Below are positions 1-5,234 of a DNA stretch of 5,234 bases, piece by piece; position 1 is the first letter of the stretch; every line of letters starts with the position of its first letter. The notes under the pieces are model-generated. The model saw only the letters and a list, made by a program, of their open reading frames with translations, had not been told where the DNA came from and made no database searches. The stretch spans positions 694-5,927 of the forward strand of contig JAFNGD010000249.1 in the NCBI GenBank assembly GCA_017885365.1. Direction: 5' to 3'. A program made the translations under genes and the position numbers. The stretch comes from Nitrospirota bacterium (lineage in GTDB: Bacteria; Nitrospirota; UBA9217).

Positions 1-184
1 AAGTCCCCCAGTGCGGCTACTGCCAGTCAGGTCAGATCATGCAGGCCGCGGCGCTCCTGGCCGAGGACCCGAACCCCTCGGATGCGAAGATCGCCAATGC
101 CATGGACGGCAATCTCTGCCGGTGCGGGACCTATCCGCGCATCAAACTTGCCGTGAAGACCGCAGCAAAGGAGGGCAAGCGGCC

Positions 185-188
<4 letters not shown>
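1..188 (+). CDS. [2Fe-2S] small subunit of molybdenum hydroxylase (IorA type), 3' end only
   Basis: This is the C-terminal part (61 residues, reading frame from position 3, stop TGA at 186-188) of a ferredoxin-like electron-transfer subunit of the xanthine oxidase family. Visible residues include a CGYCQSGQ motif at residues 4-11 of the fragment and [11 protein letters not shown] at 37-47. These four cysteines (CxxC and CxC) are the ligands of the second [2Fe-2S] cluster, held in the helical C-terminal domain and lying nearest the molybdopterin. The plant-type N-terminal cluster domain lies outside the window. The final A of its last sense-stop junction is shared with the next gene (ATGA), which implies translational coupling. 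The pattern is typical of IorA-like small subunits that pair with a separate molybdopterin subunit and lack a fused FAD domain. The natural substrate cannot be read from this fragment. Confidence 0.93.
168..175 (+). promoter_or_regulatory. Ribosome binding site of the large subunit
   Basis: AAGGAGGG lies 9 nt before the ATG at 185. It decides the start of the large-subunit gene: the reading frame stays open upstream to position 11, but that stretch overlaps the small-subunit gene and does not resemble the family. Confidence 0.8.
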
Positions 189-2346
<2,158 letters not shown>

Positions 2347-2347
<1 letters not shown>

Positions 2348-2366
2348 ATCAGTCGGCAGTCGGCAG
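2347..2366 (+). repeat. Left inverted repeat, 20 bp
   Basis: The sequence AATCAGTCGGCAGTCGGCAG matches the reverse complement of 2866-2885 at 18 of 20 positions, and that of 2816-2835 at 17 of 20. Its first base is the last base of the large-subunit TAA stop. It belongs to a run of heptamers continuing to 2382, which read on the minus strand as GACTGTC, GACCGAC, GCCTGCC, GACTGCC, GACTGAT. Confidence 0.7.
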
Positions 2367-2382
2367 GCGTCGGTCGACAGTC
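2348..2382 (-). repeat. Degenerate heptamer array, left flank
   Basis: Five back-to-back 7-mers read on the minus strand (2382 down to 2348): GACTGTC, GACCGAC, GCCTGCC, GACTGCC, GACTGAT. Four of the five begin with GAC. The same heptamer family, in opposite orientation, forms the right flank of the four-helix-bundle gene, which makes the two flanks mirror images. Confidence 0.6.
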
Positions 2383-2414
2383 AGCGATACATGGTTGTTC
2401 GGGCCGGGGGTGGA

Positions 2415-2783
2415 ATGGCGAAGATCGAACGATTCGAGGATATACAAGCATGGCAGAAGTCGAGAACACTGGTCAAGGCCATCTATGACGTTACCGGCAA
2501 GAAGGTTAAACTGAATAAAGATTACGGGCTCAAGGAGCAGATACGAAGAGCATCTGTATCTGTCATGAGCAATATTGCTGAAGGTTTTGCGAGAAGAAGA
2601 GATAAGGAGTTCGGGCGTTTTCTCTCTATTGCACTCGGTTCCGCGGCAGAGGTCCAAAGCCAGCTCTATGTGGCTCTTGATCAAGGCTACATTACAAAGA
2701 AAGAATTCGAGGAGTTATATGAGCTTGCGTCAGAGGCAGCTCGACTGATCAACGGGTTCATCCAGTATTTGAGAACCGACTGA
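2415..2783 (+). CDS. Four-helix-bundle protein of the 23S rRNA intervening-sequence protein (IVP) family
   Basis: The product has 122 residues and is all-helical by appearance. Family landmarks, from memory of the IVP/four-helix-bundle family: FEDIQAWQKS (7-16), the core YGLKEQIRRASVSVMSNIAEGFARR (37-61, with Q42, R44-R45, N53 and E56-G57 conserved), EFGRFLSIALGSAAEVQSQL (65-84) and ALDQGYI (87-93). Members occur in intervening sequences of 23S rRNA genes, as the Avd accessory protein of diversity-generating retroelements, and as free-standing genes of unknown role; this one is free-standing. I prefer the ATG at 2415 because the conserved family start (MAKIERF) begins there. An in-frame ATG at 2391 would add eight residues and has no recognisable Shine-Dalgarno; a G-run at 2406-2410 may serve 2415. 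Base use is AT-richer, with ATA and AGA codons (three AGA in a row at R60-R62) rare in the neighbours, suggesting acquisition. The last codon and stop lie in the first tandem repeat. Confidence 0.88.
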   Translation: MAKIERFEDIQAWQKSRTLVKAIYDVTGKKVKLNKDYGLKEQIRRASVSVMSNIAEGFARRRDKEFGRFLSIALGSAAEVQSQLYVALDQGYITKKEFEELYELASEAARLINGFIQYLRTD

Positions 2784-2891
2784 TTCTCGACTGTCTTTTG
2801 CCCTTTGACTATTGACTGCTGACTATCGACTGATTCTTGACGGTCTTTTGCACTTTGACTACTGACTGCCGACAGTCGACTGATTCTCGAC
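2778..2891 (+). repeat. 50-bp tandem repeat, 2.3 copies, built of heptamers
   Basis: Units begin at 2778, 2828 and 2878, each with GACTGATTCT. Units 1 and 2 match at 43 of 50 positions with no gaps; the third copy is only the first 14 bases (2878-2891). Inside each unit the second half falls into GAC-phased 7-mers (for example TGACTAT TGACTGC TGACTAT, 2806-2826). The array starts within the last codon of the four-helix-bundle gene, whose TGA stop is part of unit 1, and it ends one base before the xdhC GAGG. Confidence 0.85.
2866..2885 (-). repeat. Right inverted repeat, 20 bp
   Basis: CTGCCGACAGTCGACTGATT is the mirror partner of 2347-2366 (18 of 20 positions match after reverse complementing). 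It overlaps the end of tandem unit 2 and the start of the partial third unit. In RNA the two arms could pair and enclose the four-helix-bundle ORF. Confidence 0.7.
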
Positions 2892-2892
2892 C

Positions 2893-2896
2893 GAGG
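2893..2896 (+). promoter_or_regulatory. Ribosome binding site of xdhC
   Basis: GAGG lies 5 nt before the ATG at 2902. It starts right after the last repeat-derived base, so xdhC kept its translation signal despite the repeat array immediately upstream. Confidence 0.55.
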
Positions 2897-2901
2897 TTAC
2901 C

Positions 2902-3747
2902 ATGGATATCTTTGAAGAGATCGTCAGACTGAAAAAGCTCGGCAGGCCGTCCGCGCTCGCGACCATCGTCGAGAGCAAAGGCTCATCGCCGCAGAAGCAG
3001 GGCGCCAAGATGCTGGTGCGCGATGACGGTACGCTCCTGGGCACGCTCGGCGGCGGGTGCATCGAGGCCGACGTCGTCGCCTACGCGCGCATGGCGATGC
3101 AGGACGGCCAGCCGCGCACGGTGCCCTTCGAACTGAACGAGAAGGAGGGCGGGCTGGTCTGCGGCGGAACGGTGATGGTCTACATCGAGCCCCTGTTTGC
3201 CGACCCGCGGCTGGTCATCCTCGGCGCGGGCCACGTGGGCAAGGCCCTGGCAAAGCTCGCCCGCTTTGCCGGCTTCCAGGTGACGGTTGCCGACGACCGG
3301 GCGCAGTTCGCGAACCGCGACAATGTCCCCGACGCCCACGAGATCGTGGTGAGCGAGTTCCCCGAGGTCTTCACCCATGTTCCCATTGACCGCGGAACGT
3401 ATCTTGTCATTGCGACGCGCGGGCACAACCACGATTTCGACGCTGTCCAGGCGGCACTCAGGACCGAGGCCGGCTACGTCGGTTTGCTCGGGAGCAGAAG
3501 GAAGAAGGGCATCCTCATCAATACGCTCAAGGCCGCCGGGTTCCCTCAGGAAGACATCCAGCGCGTCATCATTCCCGTGGGCATTCCCATCGGATCGGTC
3601 ACGCCCGAGGAGATCGCCGTGAGCATCATGGCCCAGATCATCCGGCACAGGAGAGAGCATGCCCCCACAGGTCTCAGCGATCGTTCTTGCGGCGGGGTCG
3701 TCGCGGAGGATGGGTCGCTCCAAACAGCTCCTTCCCCTCGGCCCTAG
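2902..3747 (+). CDS. xdhC: XdhC/CoxI-family molybdenum hydroxylase maturation factor
   Basis: The product has 281 residues. Characterised XdhC binds molybdenum cofactor, works with a sulfurase to obtain the terminal sulfido ligand, and delivers the cofactor to apo-hydroxylase in the cytoplasm. The N-terminal XdhC/CoxI domain shows ATIVESKGSSPQKQGAKM (20-37) and LGGGCIEADVV (49-59), including the conserved C53, then VCGGTV (86-91). The C-terminal Rossmann-like domain shows VILGAGHVGKALA (105-117), TRGHNHD (172-178), GLLGSRRK (194-201) and IGSVTPEEIAVSI (230-242). It follows the hydroxylase genes and overlaps a MocA-like gene, fitting a role in maturing the upstream large subunit. The domain is complete by about residue 252; the last 29 residues are read out of frame across the next gene and look non-conserved, perhaps from loss of an earlier stop. 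Start chosen at ATG 2902 with GAGG 5 nt upstream. Confidence 0.93.
   Translation: MDIFEEIVRLKKLGRPSALATIVESKGSSPQKQGAKMLVRDDGTLLGTLGGGCIEADVVAYARMAMQDGQPRTVPFELNEKEGGLVCGGTVMVYIEPLFADPRLVILGAGHVGKALAKLARFAGFQVTVADDRAQFANRDNVPDAHEIVVSEFPEVFTHVPIDRGTYLVIATRGHNHDFDAVQAALRTEAGYVGLLGSRRKKGILINTLKAAGFPQEDIQRVIIPVGIPIGSVTPEEIAVSIMAQIIRHRREHAPTGLSDRSCGGVVAEDGSLQTAPSPRP
3649..3655 (+). promoter_or_regulatory. Ribosome binding site of mocA inside xdhC
   Basis: AGGAGAG lies 3 nt before the ATG at 3659, within the xdhC coding region. It supports ATG 3659 as the true start and an internal or coupled initiation. Confidence 0.6.
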
Positions 3748-4246
3748 TCCGGTCATCCGTCATTGCCTGGACAACCTTGTCGCTTCAGATCTGCGGGATA
3801 TCGTGGTCGTGCTTGGGGCCGACCTTGACGGGATGGCCGGCGCGATCAGCGGGATGCCGGTGAAAACCGTCGTCAATGCCGATCCCCTGAGCGACATGGC
3901 AGGTTCCGTCCGGCTCGGACTCCGGCAGGTCGATCCGGCTTCGACGGGCGTGCTGATCTGCTTGGCAGACCATCCTCTCGTGTCATCGGGAACCATCAAG
4001 GGTCTTGTCAACGACCATCATTCCGGCCCTGACAGCATCCTGATCCCTCTGTATCACGGAAGACGGGGGCATCCCACCCTGTTCCCGCGAAAGGCCATCG
4101 AAGATATATTTTCCCTGGAGACCCTCCGCGACGTGATCGCAAGCCGCGCCGGCAGTGTTCGCACGGTGGACGTCGATGACGAGGGGGTGGTTCTCGACCT
4201 GGATACTCCCGAGGACTACGAACGGATCAAGGGCCGTTTCGCATAA
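3659..4246 (+). CDS. mocA: MocA-type molybdenum cofactor cytidylyltransferase (MobA-like NTP transferase)
   Basis: The product has 195 residues, the usual size for the family. MocA transfers CMP from CTP onto Mo-molybdopterin to give the molybdopterin cytosine dinucleotide used by many xanthine-oxidase-family enzymes. The nucleotide-binding signature LAAGSSRRMGRSKQLLPL occupies residues 10-27, with R16-R17 and K22. NADPLSDMAGSVRLGL (73-88) matches the family's second block. LADHPLV (102-108) holds D104, the likely metal/phosphate-site aspartate; many MocA proteins have Gln where H105 stands. RRGHPTLF (135-142) is the usual GHP block, and DLDTPEDYE (180-188) the usual C-terminal block. Overlap with xdhC and shared orientation link it to maturation of the upstream hydroxylase. 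A MobA (guanylyl) role is less likely, since this short form beside xdhC is the MocA pattern, but the nucleotide preference is inferred. Confidence 0.88.
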   Translation: MPPQVSAIVLAAGSSRRMGRSKQLLPLGPSPVIRHCLDNLVASDLRDIVVVLGADLDGMAGAISGMPVKTVVNADPLSDMAGSVRLGLRQVDPASTGVLICLADHPLVSSGTIKGLVNDHHSGPDSILIPLYHGRRGHPTLFPRKAIEDIFSLETLRDVIASRAGSVRTVDVDDEGVVLDLDTPEDYERIKGRFA

Positions 4247-4267
4247 CGCAAACAGGAGAGCGTTCAG

Positions 4268-4273
4268 TATACT
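4268..4273 (+). promoter_or_regulatory. Possible -10 box before the deacetylase-like gene
   Basis: TATACT ends 6 nt before the ATG at 4280, in the 33-nt gap after mocA. If it acts as a -10 box, transcription would begin at or near the ATG and give a leaderless message. No convincing -35 box is seen 16-18 nt upstream. The only Shine-Dalgarno-like string, AGGAGAG at 4254-4260, is 19 nt from the ATG, too far for normal use. Confidence 0.2.
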
Positions 4274-4279
4274 ACCCCT

Positions 4280-5197
4280 ATGAAACCGGTCGGATTCGTC
4301 TACGATGAGGTGTTCCTCTACCATGAGCCTCCGGTCTGGCATCCGGACTCCCGGGACCGGCTGATCAACATCATCATCACGCTCAAGGGCGCGGGCCTCT
4401 GGGACAAGCTCATCCACATCAAACCGCGCAAGGCAACGCCGGAGGACCTTGCTCTTGTCCACACCCCGGAAAACATCGAAAAGGTCAGGAGCCTCGGCGC
4501 CGGGGAGCTCGACCCCGACACCTTTACCTCCGCCGAGAGCTTCGATGCCGCGTCCTATGCCGCCGGCGCGGTGATGGAGGCGGTGGAACAGTGCCGGAAC
4601 AACGGCATGCGGCGGGTCTTCTGCGCTGTCCGGCCGCCGGGCCATCATGCCGAAGCAGACCGCTCCATGGGGTTCTGTCTCTTCAACAACGTGGCCGTCG
4701 GGGCCCGTCACGCCCAGCGGGTCGGCTACCAGAAGGTCTTCATCATCGACTTCGATGCCCACCACGGGAACGGCACCCAGCACATCTTCGAAGAGGACGA
4801 CACGGTCTTCTATTTCAGCACCCACCAGTATCCCTACTATCCCGAGACCGGCAAGGACATGGAGCGGGGAAAAGGCAGGGGAGAAGGGTATACTTACAAC
4901 GTCCCGATCCTGGCCGGGTCGGGCAACAAGGATTACCTCACCGTGTACCAGGACATTCTGCCCGGCTTGGTCCAGCGGTTCGGGCCGGACATCATCCTGG
5001 TCTCCGCGGGCTACGACATCCACGCCAACGACCCCCACGCGAACATCCGCGTCACCCACGAGGGCATCCACGGCATCGTCCGGAGCATCCTGACCTGCGC
5101 CGATGTCCCCATGATCTTCGTCCTCGAGGGCGGGTACGACCTCCCGTCCCTGTGCGATTCGCTGAAGATCACGATCGAGGAAATGATGAAGGCCTGA
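4280..5197 (+). CDS. Histone-deacetylase-fold zinc amidohydrolase (HDAC / acetylpolyamine amidohydrolase / AcuC superfamily)
   Basis: The product has 305 residues, the length of a bare HDAC catalytic domain. The family removes acetyl groups from amines, with zinc-activated water. All catalytic landmarks are present: WHPDSRDR (20-27); RPPGHHAE (118-125) with tandem histidines H122 and H123; FNNVAVGA (135-142); DFDAHHGNGT (157-166) supplying zinc ligands D159 and H161; SAGYDIHANDP (242-252) supplying zinc ligand D246; and LEGGYD (282-287) with Y286, the transition-state tyrosine kept in class I, IIb and most bacterial enzymes. The protein should therefore be active. There is no signal peptide, so it is probably cytoplasmic. 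Bacterial relatives act on acetylpolyamines or other small acetyl amides or on acetylated proteins, and some are linked to acetoin use; the substrate here cannot be told. It lies 33 nt after mocA on the same strand, but no established link to molybdenum enzymes explains the position. The start at ATG 4280 has no well-spaced Shine-Dalgarno. Confidence 0.92.
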   Translation: MKPVGFVYDEVFLYHEPPVWHPDSRDRLINIIITLKGAGLWDKLIHIKPRKATPEDLALVHTPENIEKVRSLGAGELDPDTFTSAESFDAASYAAGAVMEAVEQCRNNGMRRVFCAVRPPGHHAEADRSMGFCLFNNVAVGARHAQRVGYQKVFIIDFDAHHGNGTQHIFEEDDTVFYFSTHQYPYYPETGKDMERGKGRGEGYTYNVPILAGSGNKDYLTVYQDILPGLVQRFGPDIILVSAGYDIHANDPHANIRVTHEGIHGIVRSILTCADVPMIFVLEGGYDLPSLCDSLKITIEEMMKA

Positions 5198-5216
5198 ATC
5201 CAGGAGCGAGCGCAAT

Positions 5217-5234
5217 CCCCGCAGCTTGTTGCGG
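5217..5234 (+). terminator. Possible rho-independent terminator stem, cut by the window end
   Basis: CCGCAG (5219-5224) and TTGCGG (5229-5234) can pair as a 6-bp stem (one G-T pair) around a CTTG loop. CC at 5217-5218 could extend it if the sequence continues with GG. It sits 20 nt after the deacetylase-like stop. Any following T-run lies outside the window, so this is tentative. Confidence 0.35.

Noticed and set aside
11..184. N-terminal extension of the large subunit from an upstream in-frame ATG
   Set aside because: This stretch is the small-subunit coding region in another frame. The AAGGAGGG and twin-arginine start at 185 give a family-like N-terminus.
2771..2788. Terminator hairpin GAGAA/TTCTC after the four-helix-bundle gene
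   Set aside because: The stem is only 5 bp, AT-containing, with an 8-nt loop and no immediate T-run (TTTT comes about 8 nt later), too weak to call.
2778..2891. CRISPR array
   Set aside because: The 50-bp units are contiguous with no unique spacers, and the third copy is only 14 bases.
3983..5215. 410-codon open frame on the minus strand opposite mocA and the deacetylase-like gene
   Set aside because: It lies opposite two well-supported genes, spans their intergenic gap and shows no family motifs; its composition is that of a codon-bias shadow.

Overview
The window is a GC-rich bacterial segment that reads entirely on the + strand. It looks like part of one operon for a molybdenum hydroxylase and its cofactor maturation. 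In order it holds: the 3' end of a [2Fe-2S] small subunit (IorA type), a complete molybdopterin-binding large subunit (IorB type), a short AT-richer four-helix-bundle gene, an XdhC-family maturation factor, a MocA-type molybdopterin cytidylyltransferase, and a histone-deacetylase-fold zinc hydrolase. The organism cannot be named from the sequence. Coding of roughly 65-70% GC, two-subunit hydroxylase genes and a free-standing four-helix-bundle gene would suit a high-GC proteobacterium-like or related environmental lineage, but this is only an impression.

Positions 1-2347 encode the hydroxylase. The small subunit carries the second [2Fe-2S] cluster site. Its stop overlaps the start of the large subunit (ATGA), so the two are translationally coupled. 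The large subunit has a twin-arginine-type N-terminus and the family's active-site glutamate, and no FAD subunit is visible in the window. Positions 2893-4246 encode the maturation partners: XdhC, which in known systems holds and delivers sulfurated Moco, and a MocA-like enzyme, which makes the cytosine dinucleotide form. These two genes overlap by 89 nt. The deacetylase-like gene follows after 33 nt and may be only an operon passenger.

The unusual part is 2347-2891. Between the hydroxylase and maturation genes sits a unit of about 0.54 kb with a four-helix-bundle (23S rRNA intervening-sequence-protein family) ORF at about 45% GC. It is bounded by an imperfect 20-bp inverted repeat (18/20 matches) built from degenerate GAC-starting heptamers. 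On the right these heptamers have expanded into a 50-bp tandem repeat. The left end touches the large-subunit stop codon, and the right end stops a few bases before the xdhC ribosome binding site. The ORF's last codon and stop lie inside the first tandem unit. This resembles an inserted cassette, or an IVS-like RNA stem carrying a protein gene, placed between two genes of a metabolic operon. It is the best candidate here for something undescribed.
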